A stretch of 61,931 bases of DNA from Candidatus Sulfotelmatobacter sp. (lineage in GTDB: Bacteria > Acidobacteriota > Terriglobia > Terriglobales > Acidobacteriaceae): NCBI GenBank assembly GCA_030041215.1, contig JASHOH010000173.1, positions 1 through 61,931 on the forward strand, read 5' to 3'. A program made the translations under genes and the position numbers. Below the pieces are notes generated by a model, which was given only the letters and a program-made list of their open reading frames with translations, had not been told where the DNA came from and made no database searches. Positions 32,726 through 42,317 of the stretch are shown here, one piece after another; positions within the stretch are counted from its first letter, which is position 1, and each line of letters starts with the position of its first letter.

Positions 32726-35566
32726 TCAGAATGTCGTGGCCACGGTAAAGCGGAATGTCTTTCTCGGTTCGCGCAGCAGGAAGCTGGGCGCGTAGGTTTC
32801 GCGCGCAAGCTGATAGGTGTAGGCCCCGGCGCCGGTCAGATAGCAGCCGGTTGGTCCGCAGGTGTGCGGGAACATGCTGGGAGAGATGGGGATGGGCGGG
32901 TTCGCTGGATTATCGATTCGCAGCGGGTTGTAGGCCCAATAAATACGGAAGGGCGCGTTAATGACGGGCAGGAAGACTTGCAGTTCGAGTCCGGTCGACA
33001 TCCGCGGCTTCCAGTTGGTAGTTCCCAGGACTTGCAGTTGATCGGAGGGCGGAGGGCTCAGCACGCTGCCGGGAGTGCACGTGTTGGCCGTCGCCGTTTG
33101 CAGAAGCGTGGGGCAGCCTAAAGGCGTGTTGACCACATTCTCATATTGCACCGAGGCGATCTGGAGTTGCGACTTGCGGAGAATGGGATCGATTCCCGTA
33201 TCAACGAAGGGAGCAAGCGCCACTGGCCCGACAATCGTGATGCGGTATTCAACGTTGGTGAAAACGCTGAAATCACCGCCCGGGAAGACAATCTGGTCGA
33301 CCGGAATGGGGATGGTGACCGGTCCCAGGCTGGGGTTCTGCGGATCTTTTGGCACGGGATGTCCGCTTGGGTCGGTCAGTGCGATCGCTCCGGTATTCGG
33401 CAGGAATGCCACGGGCGAGACAGAACGAACGTCGAAGCCGCGCAAGTCGTTCTCGCCGCCTAAGTAATTCCGCTGGAACGGGGGGGCGACCAGGCCGGCG
33501 TAGCCGCTGATAAACGAGCTCTGAACATTGAACCCGATGGCATTGCGCCGGTTTTGAACGGGAATAAAACGCTTGTAGGAAACAACGGGGCGCACCGAGC
33601 GAATGGTCCCTCCTAGGCCTGCGAATTCAGCTCCCGCCGTAAATTGATATCCGTGGTGCGGAGAGATGTAACTGTCGAGAGTGTTGACCGAATAGTTGGG
33701 AAATATTTTGCTGGTGATAATTCCTTCGAGCGCGCTGGGACCAGAAATTCCGCGGAAGGCAAGGAATTCGAAGAGATTTCTCGAGGCGGTGCTGAGGGTC
33801 TGTAACGTTGACCGGTCGAACGAATAGGTGATTCCGACGCGCTTGAACGAGCGGTGCAGCGGGTAGCTGAGAGACAAAGCAAAGCCCGTGCTGGACTGCG
33901 TGTAATTCTGAAGGTTTTGCAGCACGGCGTTGGGCAGATTGCTTACGGTTTGCCCGCTGAAAATGGAAAGCTGCCGCGCCTGGTCGTACTTGATTTTTGA
34001 GTAGTAAACGTTGAAACCGAACTGCAACGGGCGGTCGAACATGTACGGCTGGGTGAATCCAAAACGGACGCTTCTTGCCAGGTTGCCCAAACTGGCCTGT
34101 ATGGAAAGCGTTTCTCCCAATCCAAGAAAATTATTGGTGGCATAGTTGATGCCGACGAATGCGCCCTCCAGGCCGCTGACGCCGCCGTTTAAGCCGATGC
34201 TGTTCTTGCCTTTTTCTTTCACCTTTAAGTTGAGATCGACCAGCCCGTTTTTCTCATCCAGGGTACGGACGGTGATGTTCGGGTCTTCGGGCTTTAACTG
34301 GTCAAAGTAGCCGAGTTGGTTCAGGCGAAGAAGGCTCAGCTCCCACAAGCGTGAGTTGTAAATGCCGCCTTCTTCGAGTGCGATCTCGCGCCGGATTACC
34401 TTGTCGCGCGTGGTGGTATTGCCCTGAAACTCGATGCGGCGCACGTAGAACTGCTTGCCTTCGTCGACGTCGAATTCCAGAAAAATCTGCTTCTTGGCGT
34501 CGTCAAACCTGGTGTCGGGGACGGAGGTGAAGTTGATGTAACCAATGTCGCCGTAGGCCTTGCGGAGATTTTCCATGCCCTTGGCGATTTTTTCTTTGCT
34601 GAAGATGTCGCCGTCTTTTATAGGGAACAGCGAACGCAAGGCCTTGGTGTTGGTCACTGCTTTATTGTTCTTGAAGGTGATGCTGCCGAGTGTGTAGCGC
34701 TCGCCTTCTTCGATGGGCATGGTGATGTCCACCGCCTTGCCAGGGCCGCCCTGGAGCAAAGGAATGTGAGGACCTGTGTGTCCCGTGTCGTGAATGTTTG
34801 TCTTGGGTTCATTCACGATTACTTTGAAGTAGCCGCGATTCTGATATTCGTTGCGGACGCGCTCGGTGTCTTCATCCAGCTTGGTAGCGTCATAGGTGCG
34901 AGCGAAAATGTTCTCCAGGAAGATCGAATGCGGGATGCCAATGGGCCGCAGGTTTTTCATAGCATAGCGAAGGACCCGCGTCTTGACGTTCTTGTTTCCC
35001 TCAAAACGAATCTTGCCTACTTTGACTTTGGGGCCTTCCTTGATCACGAACGTGATGCCGACTTTGGCGGGTGGAATCTGCCGAATTTCTGTGCGGATGG
35101 TGGCGAACTGCCGTCCGTGTTCGGCCAGTAGCTCTTTGATGGTCACCTCGGCTTTCTTGACCTTCGTGGGATCGTATTGGCTCTCAACTGCCAGCCCAAC
35201 TTTCGCTTCTTTGAAGCGGTCGAGAACATCGCTGGTCGAGACCGTGCTCAAGCCGACATAGTTGATTTCGAAGATGCTGGGTTTTTCCTTGACCTGGATG
35301 ATCAGCCGCCATCCTTTGGACGTCTGTTCGCGCATGAAGCGGATGTCGTCGAAATAGCCGGTGTTCCAGAGAGAGTTGAAGTCCCGCTCCAGAGCGGCGG
35401 GGTCGTAAATGTCGCCGGGGTGAGTAAATATCCTGGCCTTAATGGTTTCTGTAGGGATTCTGCGATTGCCTTGAACGTTGATCTCGGAAATGATGTCACT
35501 TTGCGCCACGGCGGGCAGGACCAGAAACAGCAGCACGAAGGCAAGCGCGCAGCCAAACCGCTTCAT
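32726..35566 (-). CDS. bamA: Outer-membrane protein assembly factor BamA
   Basis: Central pore of the BAM complex that inserts beta-barrel proteins into the outer membrane. The 946-residue product starts with a signal peptide (MKRFGCALAFVLLFLVLPAV-AQ). Five POTRA domains follow up to about residue 430 (for example IISEINVQGNRRIPTETIKA, VRRIEFQGNTTTRDKVIRRE), then the Omp85 barrel (LGLGETLSIQASLG, LRGFDVRSVSPVA, the conserved RGF motif) and a terminal FRFTVATTF. It is longer than the E. coli protein (about 810), mainly from barrel loops. The start is the ATG that begins the signal peptide; the upstream extension lacks coding character. The ompH gene follows. Confidence 0.95.
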   Translation of the reverse strand: MKRFGCALAFVLLFLVLPAVAQSDIISEINVQGNRRIPTETIKARIFTHPGDIYDPAALERDFNSLWNTGYFDDIRFMREQTSKGWRLIIQVKEKPSIFEINYVGLSTVSTSDVLDRFKEAKVGLAVESQYDPTKVKKAEVTIKELLAEHGRQFATIRTEIRQIPPAKVGITFVIKEGPKVKVGKIRFEGNKNVKTRVLRYAMKNLRPIGIPHSIFLENIFARTYDATKLDEDTERVRNEYQNRGYFKVIVNEPKTNIHDTGHTGPHIPLLQGGPGKAVDITMPIEEGERYTLGSITFKNNKAVTNTKALRSLFPIKDGDIFSKEKIAKGMENLRKAYGDIGYINFTSVPDTRFDDAKKQIFLEFDVDEGKQFYVRRIEFQGNTTTRDKVIRREIALEEGGIYNSRLWELSLLRLNQLGYFDQLKPEDPNITVRTLDEKNGLVDLNLKVKEKGKNSIGLNGGVSGLEGAFVGINYATNNFLGLGETLSIQASLGNLARSVRFGFTQPYMFDRPLQFGFNVYYSKIKYDQARQLSIFSGQTVSNLPNAVLQNLQNYTQSSTGFALSLSYPLHRSFKRVGITYSFDRSTLQTLSTASRNLFEFLAFRGISGPSALEGIITSKIFPNYSVNTLDSYISPHHGYQFTAGAEFAGLGGTIRSVRPVVSYKRFIPVQNRRNAIGFNVQSSFISGYAGLVAPPFQRNYLGGENDLRGFDVRSVSPVAFLPNTGAIALTDPSGHPVPKDPQNPSLGPVTIPIPVDQIVFPGGDFSVFTNVEYRITIVGPVALAPFVDTGIDPILRKSQLQIASVQYENVVNTPLGCPTLLQTATANTCTPGSVLSPPPSDQLQVLGTTNWKPRMSTGLELQVFLPVINAPFRIYWAYNPLRIDNPANPPIPISPSMFPHTCGPTGCYLTGAGAYTYQLARETYAPSFLLREPRKTFRFTVATTF

Positions 35567-35709
35567 TTCATTGCAAGACCATGCAGATGAAGGAGATCTG
35601 GGGCTGGCGAAGGTGCAATTACCGTCGCCACGCTCGGGCACAAGATTACCTTGATGAAAGCAAAGATGAATCGCTACGACCTCAGCCTCTGGGATATGAG
35701 AAAACGCTC

Positions 35710-35740
35710 ATTATACGGTAGATAAATGGAACGCGTCCAA
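35710..35740 (-). promoter_or_regulatory. Candidate promoter of bamA
   Basis: Minus-strand TTGGAC (35740-35735) and a perfect TATAAT (35715-35710), spaced 19 bases, about 140 bases before the bamA start. The spacing is wider than ideal. Confidence 0.4.
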
Positions 35741-35863
35741 GTCGAGGCGCTTTGCGGGCGGCAGGCCCGCAGCTGAGATCCTGAGCGCAGCGAAGGCCCG
35801 ACTTGCGACGATCGTGCGCCTGAATCTCTTTTTGTTTAACTTATGCTTCGCACGCCCCTGCCA

Positions 35864-38119
35864 CTAGCTATTCGCTTTCGAGCGGATTCTTTCTACTTCC
35901 ACCAAGACGGAATAAAACGTAGCCGAGTTGCCCAAGTCGGTAAGTTTTTCTGAGGTGAGCACGTTGATGTTGCGACCACCGGGGCCAAGCTTGGCCCAGT
36001 TCAGCCGCGCGGAAACTACTCCGGGTTGTACGGCGCCATCCACGCGAGCTTTGAGGAAGATTTCGCCGCGACGGTTAAAGACTCGGACGGCGTCTCCATC
36101 GGCGATGTGGCGTGCGCGGGCGTCCGACTCGTGCATTTCAAGAAGGTTCGTCTCTTCCATCTGCTGCGTCGAAGGGAGATTGGAAAACGTCGAGTTCAAA
36201 AAATTATCCGCCTTGCGGGCGAGAAGCTCGAGCGGAAATTTGGATTTGCCGTTTCCGTAGCGCGATTCTGCGGGTGGCTTGAATTCTGCAACCGGATCGA
36301 GACTTTGCGCTTTGAGTGCCTCACTGTAGAGTTCGGCTTTGCCCGATGGAGTGTGGAAATTGCCGTGAGAGAAGGGAAGGAATGGGTTCGGTTCGACACA
36401 CGTAGTGACAGCCGCCCTCGGCTGCGCAGTGGAACTTATGGGGACAGCCGCCCTCGGCTGCCCGGCAGAGCGAAGCTCCGCCCCGAAGTTCAATCGGATG
36501 TGGCCCTCGTTTTCTAGCCGTTCCCGCGTGATTCCCTTCAGCCATGGATTCTCCGAATCCAGCGCCTCATCGATCATCTCGTCAATACTCTCCGTAAAGC
36601 ATGTCTCGGTGAATCCCATCCGCTCGGCTAGCGCGCGAAACACATCGATATTGGAGCGGCACTCGCCCAGCGGCTCAATCGCCTGGTCCGAAATTTGCAG
36701 GTAGTAGTGGCCGTAGGCAGGCTGCAGGTCTTTGTGCTCGAAAAATGTCGTGGCGGGAAGGAGAATATCGGCGTAATCAGTCGTGTCAGTGAAGAACTGC
36801 TCATGCACAACAGTGAACAGGTCGGGACGCTTCAAACCTTTGATGACTTCGTTGTGGTTGGGGCAAACCGCGGCTGGGTTTGAGTTGTACACGAACAGCG
36901 CTTTCACTGGCGGATCGTCCAGCCTGTTCAGCGCCTTCCCCAGTTCAACCATGTTGATGGTGCGGGGAGAGTGGCTCATGTCGTCTGCGTGCAAATCAGG
37001 GCGCTGTAGAGCTGATTTGTTCAATCCGAAAGCGCCGCTGGTTGAAAGCTGAAGTCCGCCGCCCGACTCCTTCCACGATCCGGTGATGCAGGGCAGCATG
37101 CAGATGGCGCGAGTGGCCATTCCGCCGCCTTCCGAGCGCTGCACGCCATAATTGAGGCGAATGACCGCCGGCCGCGTAGTCGCATATTCACGCGCCAGCT
37201 TGCGAATGTCATCAGCCGAAATGCCCGTCCATTGCGCCACACGTTCGGGTGGGTATTCCTTCACTTTCTGCCGCAACGCGTTGAAGCCGAGCGTGTATTT
37301 GGAGATGTAATCGGCATCGTGCAATCCTTCGCCGATGATGACATGCATCATAGCCAACGCGAGCGCGGCATCGGTGCCGGGATTAATCGGAATATACCAA
37401 TCGGCGCATGCCGCCGTTCGCGTGCGGTATGGATCGATGACGACGAGCTTCGCCCCTCTTCGCCGCGCCTCGGCAATGAACGGCCATAAGTGGACATTGT
37501 TGCCGTGAATGTTGGCAGCCCAGGCAATGATGTACCGGGAATGAAGGAATTGCTCTGGCTCCGTGCCGAGCTTCACGCCCAGGACTGACTCGATGCCGGC
37601 TTCGCCGGCGGCAGAACATATGGTTCGTAACAATTGGGAAGCGCCAAGCCGCGCGAAAAAACGGCGATCCATCGAGCCGCCATTAAGCGCGGCGATCGTT
37701 CCTCCATAGGAGTATGGCAGAATCGCCTCGCTGCCGAATTCGGCGATGATGGCGCGAAAGCGGGAGCTAATTTCGTCGAGGGCTTCATCCCAAGTAATGC
37801 GCCGCCAGATTTCTTGTGCAAGAACAGCCGCAATCATCTGTGATTGCGTGGGGACAGCCGCCCTCGGCTGTCCATGCGGAGCAGAGCTCCGCTGAGGCCC
37901 CTTCGGCGCAATTCGCCGCATCGGATACAGCACTCTGTCCGGTGAGTAGACCCGATCCAGATACTTCGCCACTTTGGCGCACAAGAACCCGCGCGTCACT
38001 GGATGTGCCGGATCGCCCTGAATCTTTGTGGCCCGGCCGTTCTCCACCGTGATCAGAACGCCGCAAGCGTCGGGGCAGTCGTGAGGACAAGCGGCATGGA
38101 CGACGCGCTTCGCCATCAT
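35864..38119 (-). CDS. Molybdopterin oxidoreductase (DMSO reductase family) with two in-frame repeat insertions
   Basis: 751 residues. An N-terminal [4Fe-4S] site (Cys11, Cys15, Cys19, Cys47) and the three large molybdopterin domains (ITWDEALDEI, NIHGNNVHLWPF, VVIDPYRTRTA, VLLPATTFFEHKDLQ) lead to the dinucleotide-binding domain (LLEMHESDARARHIADGDAVRVFN). A Cys in RTICSAAGEAG is a candidate molybdenum ligand. No Tat signal or partner subunits are seen, so it is probably cytoplasmic; the substrate is unknown. Two segments foreign to the family, at about 75-106 and 545-575, are coded by palindromic repeats and contain GQPRAAVP, GQPRAAVP and AQPRAAVT. The start at 38119 (or Met two, 38116) precedes VVHAACPHDC as usual; there is no good ribosome-binding site. 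Confidence 0.9.
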   Translation of the reverse strand: MMAKRVVHAACPHDCPDACGVLITVENGRATKIQGDPAHPVTRGFLCAKVAKYLDRVYSPDRVLYPMRRIAPKGPQRSSAPHGQPRAAVPTQSQMIAAVLAQEIWRRITWDEALDEISSRFRAIIAEFGSEAILPYSYGGTIAALNGGSMDRRFFARLGASQLLRTICSAAGEAGIESVLGVKLGTEPEQFLHSRYIIAWAANIHGNNVHLWPFIAEARRRGAKLVVIDPYRTRTAACADWYIPINPGTDAALALAMMHVIIGEGLHDADYISKYTLGFNALRQKVKEYPPERVAQWTGISADDIRKLAREYATTRPAVIRLNYGVQRSEGGGMATRAICMLPCITGSWKESGGGLQLSTSGAFGLNKSALQRPDLHADDMSHSPRTINMVELGKALNRLDDPPVKALFVYNSNPAAVCPNHNEVIKGLKRPDLFTVVHEQFFTDTTDYADILLPATTFFEHKDLQPAYGHYYLQISDQAIEPLGECRSNIDVFRALAERMGFTETCFTESIDEMIDEALDSENPWLKGITRERLENEGHIRLNFGAELRSAGQPRAAVPISSTAQPRAAVTTCVEPNPFLPFSHGNFHTPSGKAELYSEALKAQSLDPVAEFKPPAESRYGNGKSKFPLELLARKADNFLNSTFSNLPSTQQMEETNLLEMHESDARARHIADGDAVRVFNRRGEIFLKARVDGAVQPGVVSARLNWAKLGPGGRNINVLTSEKLTDLGNSATFYSVLVEVERIRSKANS
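36400..36485. repeat. Palindromic elements inside the molybdopterin oxidoreductase gene (site 2)
   Basis: Two copies of the GACAGCCG-CCCT-CGGCTG hairpin (36407-36424 and 36440-36462), the second followed by an AGCGAAGCTCCGCC remnant of the GCGGAGC/GCTCCGC hairpin seen at site 1. Both copies are read in the same frame as QPRAAV. Confidence 0.85.
37850..37893. repeat. Palindromic element inside the molybdopterin oxidoreductase gene (site 1)
   Basis: Two adjacent perfect hairpins: GGACAGCCG-CCCT-CGGCTGTCC (37852-37873) and GCGGAGC-AGA-GCTCCGC (37876-37892). On the minus strand the first is read as GQPRAAVP, the same frame as the copies at site 2. Confidence 0.85.
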
Positions 38120-38166
38120 TCGATTATAAGGTCGTTGTGCGGCAGCGTTGGGTAGGGAAAAGAAAT

Positions 38167-38188
38167 GGGCGTCCCTTGCGGGACGCCC
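38167..38188 (-). terminator. Hairpin after the DUF4382-type lipoprotein gene
   Basis: Perfect nine-base-pair stem GGGCGTCCC / GGGACGCCC with loop TTGC, 25 bases past the stop. On the minus strand it is followed by ATTTCTTTTCCC, a weak T-tract, so termination is likely but not certain. Confidence 0.6.
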
Positions 38189-38213
38189 TCTTGCAGTTAG
38201 AGTTTTCAATGTC

Positions 38214-39614
38214 CTACTGGCTCTGAGGCGGATCGGCCACGGCCAATGCGGCCATTACCGGCGCACTCGTGCTTGTGTCATAGAAGAGCAGGCCGCCGGC
38301 CACGAGCGGAATCGCTCCGTCGGATTGCAGCGCGCTCAACCCAGTAGTGTTGATGAAGAGCGTGGCGTTGAATGTCTGCACGGTCAAAGCTGCGCCGCCC
38401 AGTGAGTATCCAATCAGGCCATTGTTCTGGAGCTGGAACGTTCCGGCATTGCCATCGGAAATGGCTACGCTCCCCGACAGGAGAATGCCATAGACACCCT
38501 GGAGACGCAGCGAGATCATCTGCGGCGTGAAAACACTGTTCGAATAGCTGCCGCCGATGAAAATGCGCTGGCCCACGAGCACGCTAGATGCACCAAATTG
38601 CCCATTGACGAGACTGAGTAAGTTGCTGTTGGAGAAGCACACGTCATATTGCGTGACGGCGCTTACATCGATGGTCTGGATGCTGTCGATCTCGCTGACC
38701 AGGTCAGCGCTGGTTTCACCCACCCACATCGTGATCTGCTGCACGGGCCCCGAAGTCGGATTGATCGCCAGCACGCGCCCCGATACAAACGCCTGAGAGG
38801 TGGTGATGACGTCCACGTTGTCGGCCATCAGGCTGCCATCGGCCTGGAATGATCCCTGCACTCCAACGAAGGCCGGAGTTGCGAGATCATTGATGCTCCA
38901 TCCGCTGTTGAACTGCGTATTGCTATTGACGTCGATCGCCAGCTGATGCCCGTACGGACCCTGGATCACGAACGTGTTGTTCACAGCATTCACCGAGACC
39001 AGGCCGCCAGTGAGATCCGTCACCTTGCCATTAGGATCACTGGCCTGCACGGCAGAGGCATAGATCGTGGGATTGACCACGCCAGTGATGTTGCCATTGC
39101 CATCGACCGCGACCGATTGCCGGATGTCAAACTCCATGCGCAAACCGGCCAGTCCGTTGCTGCCCACAACCATCGACGAAGGGAAGTTCACAGTCACCGT
39201 GGTCGAGGTTGGTCCGTTGGCCGAGCCGAACCATCCATTCATCGAGATCAATGTTGGCGACGGACTCATCTGCACATAGGAAATCACCGGGTTCGACAGA
39301 GAAAATGTTGCGCTGGTGTACGTGCCTGCAGCAACGCTGTTAAAGCCCAGCGGAGAACGCAGGCCGAGAAGGCGGGCAAAGTCCACGGTGGTAGCCGTGG
39401 AGAGGACCTGCGCCGAAGTATTGTTGCTGCCGTTCAACGTGATCGAGTTAATGGTTACGTCGAAGCCGACAACTGAAGCCAAGGGGGCATCTTCGCCGGT
39501 CACGAACACGTTTGCCGGTTGCGACGAGGAAGTAGACGAGTTCGACGAAGAGCTGCATCCGACTCCCAGCAGGGCAAGGGCAAACGACAGTACAATCCCA
39601 AGAAATTTCTTCAT
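38214..39614 (-). CDS. Lipoprotein with DUF4382- and DUF5666-like domains
   Basis: 466 residues. A lipoprotein signal (MKKFLGIVLSFALALLGVGC) is followed by Ser/Asn-rich sequence. A beta-rich domain at about 33-195 (VFVTGEDAPLASVVGFDVTINSI, AGTYTSATFSLSNPVISYV) matches DUF4382, and the rest (VTDLTGGLVSVNAVNNTFVIQG, FVSGRVLAINPTSG) reads like successive DUF5666 units. No Asp follows the lipid-bearing Cys, so outer-membrane sorting is expected. The function is unknown. It lies between frr and the molybdopterin gene but has its own terminator. Confidence 0.85.
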   Translation of the reverse strand: MKKFLGIVLSFALALLGVGCSSSSNSSTSSSQPANVFVTGEDAPLASVVGFDVTINSITLNGSNNTSAQVLSTATTVDFARLLGLRSPLGFNSVAAGTYTSATFSLSNPVISYVQMSPSPTLISMNGWFGSANGPTSTTVTVNFPSSMVVGSNGLAGLRMEFDIRQSVAVDGNGNITGVVNPTIYASAVQASDPNGKVTDLTGGLVSVNAVNNTFVIQGPYGHQLAIDVNSNTQFNSGWSINDLATPAFVGVQGSFQADGSLMADNVDVITTSQAFVSGRVLAINPTSGPVQQITMWVGETSADLVSEIDSIQTIDVSAVTQYDVCFSNSNLLSLVNGQFGASSVLVGQRIFIGGSYSNSVFTPQMISLRLQGVYGILLSGSVAISDGNAGTFQLQNNGLIGYSLGGAALTVQTFNATLFINTTGLSALQSDGAIPLVAGGLLFYDTSTSAPVMAALAVADPPQSQ

Positions 39615-39856
39615 GGCAAAACTCCTGTTCAGAAAATGAGGGTGAAGGCCTTTGGGGGAGCCGTGACTTGCTTCACGAAGATGTGAACACGCTGCCGGAA
39701 AGGATGTCGCGCAACCTAGGTTCCGGTTACGGGAGTGGTTACCAGAGCGGGAAAGCGCTTAAAACGTGGTGCTTCAGCCGGTTCTCGGGGTTCCGGGCGG
39801 CGCGCATTAGAATATGTACTTCGGTTTAGGGCTGCGCCTCAGCGCGGCCGCTCGAT

Positions 39857-40444
39857 CTATTTTATTTCGAGGACTTCCTTCTCTTTCCCCTTGCTCATCT
39901 CTTCCATCTTCTTGATTTCGTCATCGGTGAGCTTCTGGATTTCTTCCAGCGAGCGCTTCTCGTCGTCCTCGGTGATTTTCTTGTCTTTGAGCGCTTTCTT
40001 GATCGCGTCATTGCCGTCGCGGCGGATGTTACGTACGGCGGTGCGGTGCTCTTCGAGGACTTTGTGCAGATGCTTCACCATTTCCTGGCGGCGCTCCTGC
40101 GTGAGCGCGGGCACGGGGACACGAATCAGCTTGCCATCGTTCATCGGGTTCAAACCGAGCTCGGCCGAGCGGATTGCTTTTTCGATCACCCCAATCTGCG
40201 ACATATCGAAGGGTTGCACGGTGATCATCTGCGGCTCGGGCGCATGAATCTGCGCGATCTGATTCAGCGGCATCTGCGAGCCGTAGTAGTCGACATTGAC
40301 GCTGTCGAGCATGTGAACGTTGGCACGGCCGGTGCGCGTGGCGGCCATGGCCTTGCGGAAGTCTTCGACCGCTTTATCCATGCGGGTTTTCAGTTGCGCG
40401 TAAGTATCTTTGAGGCCGGGAATCGCGGCCATGGTAGGAGGCAT
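39857..40444 (-). CDS. frr: Ribosome recycling factor
   Basis: Splits post-termination ribosomes with EF-G. The 195-residue product has the normal length and signatures (KAVEDFRKAMAATRTGRANVHMLDSVNVDYYG, PMNDGKLIRVPVPALTQERRQEMVKHLHKV, RNIRRDGNDAIKKALKDKKITEDD). It is the last gene of the rplM-rpsI-rpsB-tsf-pyrH-frr string, 161 bases after pyrH with a dispersed repeat in the gap. Confidence 0.97.
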   Translation of the reverse strand: MPPTMAAIPGLKDTYAQLKTRMDKAVEDFRKAMAATRTGRANVHMLDSVNVDYYGSQMPLNQIAQIHAPEPQMITVQPFDMSQIGVIEKAIRSAELGLNPMNDGKLIRVPVPALTQERRQEMVKHLHKVLEEHRTAVRNIRRDGNDAIKKALKDKKITEDDEKRSLEEIQKLTDDEIKKMEEMSKGKEKEVLEIK

Positions 40445-40517
40445 GTTTTCAGCTCCGTAGAATGTTAAGAACCAAAATGCTGAATTATAAACCCTGAAAA
40501 CGTTGCATTGCCCGCGC

Positions 40518-40593
40518 GAGGAATCTCCCCGAACAGCGAACTGTGGGAGATGCTTCGCTCCGCCTGAAAAGCGGCTGCACTCAGCATGACGCC
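40518..40593. repeat. Dispersed repeat between pyrH and frr
   Basis: GAGGAATCTCCCCGAACAG on the left and GCATGACGCCACC on the right, with a CTCCGCCTGAAAAGCGGCT interior shared with the copy at 58307-58353. Confidence 0.65.
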
Positions 40594-40605
40594 ACCACTT
40601 GGCGA

Positions 40606-41322
40606 CTACGCTCCTACTCTCGAGCCAATCTTCTCTCCCATCACGACGCGGCGAATATTCCCGTGGCTATTCAGGTTGAAAACGATGATCGGGAGATTAT
40701 TGTCCTTGCAGAGGCTGATGGCGGTGGAGTCCATCACTTTCAGACCCATCTTCAGAACGTCCATGTAGCTGATGTCAGTGAATTTCTTGGCGTCTTTCAC
40801 CTTCATGGGGTCGGCATCATAAATACCGTCGACTTTTGTGGCTTTGAGAATGGCGTCAGCTTTAATTTCCATGGCACGCAGTGATGCGGCTGTATCGGTC
40901 GAGAAGTACGGATTGCCCGTGCCGCCGGCGAAGATGACGATGCGTCCCTTTTCCAGGTGGCGAATGGCGCGGCGGCGAATGAATGGCTCGGCGACCTGAT
41001 TCATTTCGATGGCCGACTGCACGCGCGTGTAGACGTGCTGCTTTTCGAGCGCGTCCTGCAAGGCGAGCGCGTTGATGACCGTAGCGAGCATGCCCATGTG
41101 ATCGGCGGAGACGCGGTCCATGTCTTTGGCCTGGTCGGCCACGCCCCGAAAGAAGTTGCCTCCGCCGACGACAATGGCGATCTGCACGCCCAGCTTGTGA
41201 ACATCAGCGAGTTCGGCGGCGATTTCGTGAATCCGCTTGTTATCGACTCCGAAGCCCTGGTCGGCGGCTAGGGCTTCGCCGGAGAGCTTGAGAAGTACGC
41301 GTTTGTAGACAGGGGTTTGCAT
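40606..41322 (-). CDS. pyrH: Uridylate kinase
   Basis: Phosphorylates UMP to UDP with ATP, as a hexamer in the cytosol. The 238-residue product has the amino-acid-kinase fold signatures: [11 protein letters not shown] near residue 8, [51 protein letters not shown] and [12 protein letters not shown]. Length is normal. It belongs to the ribosomal-protein operon, a widely conserved order. Confidence 0.97.
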   Translation of the reverse strand: MQTPVYKRVLLKLSGEALAADQGFGVDNKRIHEIAAELADVHKLGVQIAIVVGGGNFFRGVADQAKDMDRVSADHMGMLATVINALALQDALEKQHVYTRVQSAIEMNQVAEPFIRRRAIRHLEKGRIVIFAGGTGNPYFSTDTAASLRAMEIKADAILKATKVDGIYDADPMKVKDAKKFTDISYMDVLKMGLKVMDSTAISLCKDNNLPIIVFNLNSHGNIRRVVMGEKIGSRVGA

Positions 41323-41340
41323 GAGTGTATAGATCTATGC

Positions 41341-41480
41341 TGCCATCCCGACGCCCGCGCTTTCTCCAGCGGGGCGAGGGGCCTCGCGAGGATACTCATC
41401 GTATCCGAACACGGGGATCCTTCGCTTCGCGAAGGATTTCGGCTGCGGGCTCCCGCCGTGGCCTTCGCCCCGGCTCATGC
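41341..41480. repeat. Dispersed repeat between tsf and pyrH
   Basis: Begins TGCCATCCCGACGCCCGCGC and GGGGCGAGGGGCC (family core), then holds GGATACTCATCGTATCC and GGGGATCCTTCGC/GCGAAGGATT hairpins. It fills most of the 198-base spacer. Confidence 0.65.
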
Positions 41481-41520
41481 CCGCAAAACGCCTCAAAAAA
41501 GGCACCCGCAGGCACCTCGA

Positions 41521-42177
41521 TTACTCCGCTTTCTGTTCTGTGGGCTTTGTGGATGCGATCGTTGCATTCACATCTCCCACCTTAAAGCGCGCGAAACGGC
41601 GCACGCTGATGTTTTCGCCCAGCTTGCCGATTTTGGCGGCGATCAACTGCGCGATGGTGACAGTCTGGTCCTTAATGAAGGGCTGCTCTAACAGACAGAC
41701 CTCTTCATAGAACTTCTCCATCTTACCGGCGACCATCTTCTCGGCAATGTGCTGCGGCTTGCCCGCGGCGACGGCCTGAGCAATGTAGATTTCGCGCTCG
41801 CGGTCGAAATCGGCCTTGGTAACGTCCTCCTTGCGCACGAATTTTGGATCGCTGGCCGCGATGTGCATGGCGATATCGTGTGCGAGTTCCTGAAAATCAG
41901 GAGTGCGGGCGACGAAGTCGCTCTCGCAATTGACTTCGACGAGAACACCGATCTTCCCTCCAGCGTGAATGTAGCTGGTGACTGCTCCTTCACCGGTCAC
42001 GCGCGCCGCCTTCTTGGCCGCAACGGAGACGCCCTTTTTGCGCAGAACGACGACGGCCTTTTCCATATCGCCGCCCGCTTCGGTGAGGGCCTGTTTGCAA
42101 TCCATCATGGGCGCTCCGGTTTTTTCACGGAGCTCCTTTACTTGCTGTGCTGAGATATTTGCCATAGTAGTGCTCAT
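41521..42177 (-). CDS. tsf: Elongation factor Ts
   Basis: Nucleotide exchange factor for EF-Tu. 218 residues with the N-terminal UBA-like domain and TDF motif region (LREKTGAPMMDCKQALTEAGGDMEKAVVVLRKKG), the ESDFVART core and QPFIKDQTVTIAQLI near the C-terminus. It is of the short type with one core domain. Met1 and Met5 are both possible starts; the first has AGGA about ten bases upstream. It follows rpsB as usual. Confidence 0.97.
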   Translation of the reverse strand: MSTTMANISAQQVKELREKTGAPMMDCKQALTEAGGDMEKAVVVLRKKGVSVAAKKAARVTGEGAVTSYIHAGGKIGVLVEVNCESDFVARTPDFQELAHDIAMHIAASDPKFVRKEDVTKADFDREREIYIAQAVAAGKPQHIAEKMVAGKMEKFYEEVCLLEQPFIKDQTVTIAQLIAAKIGKLGENISVRRFARFKVGDVNATIASTKPTEQKAE

Positions 42178-42210
42178 TGGTTAAGGGTCCTCATGAATTC
42201 TGCTGTGTGC

Positions 42211-42317
42211 TCAAGGTTTCGAGGTTTCAAAGTTTCAGGGTTGCAACTTTTGAAACTGAGCAGGGCTGCAGTATCTTCAACTTCGAAACCTCGGGAACCT
42301 CTGAAACTTTGAACTTC
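42211..42317. repeat. Inverted repeat of GGTTTC/GAAACC text between rpsB and tsf
   Basis: Left arm TCAAGGTTTCGAGGTTTC and AAAGTTTCAGGG, right arm CTTCGAAACCTCGGGAACC and TCTGAAACTTTGAACTTC. The arms pair imperfectly over about 30 bases around a 40-base centre. Confidence 0.65.

Noticed and set aside
39730..39806. tRNA-like wording (GGTTACCAGAGCGGGAAAGCG, later GGGGTTCCGGGC)
   Set aside because: No acceptor stem pairs and no TTCGA-type T loop is present.
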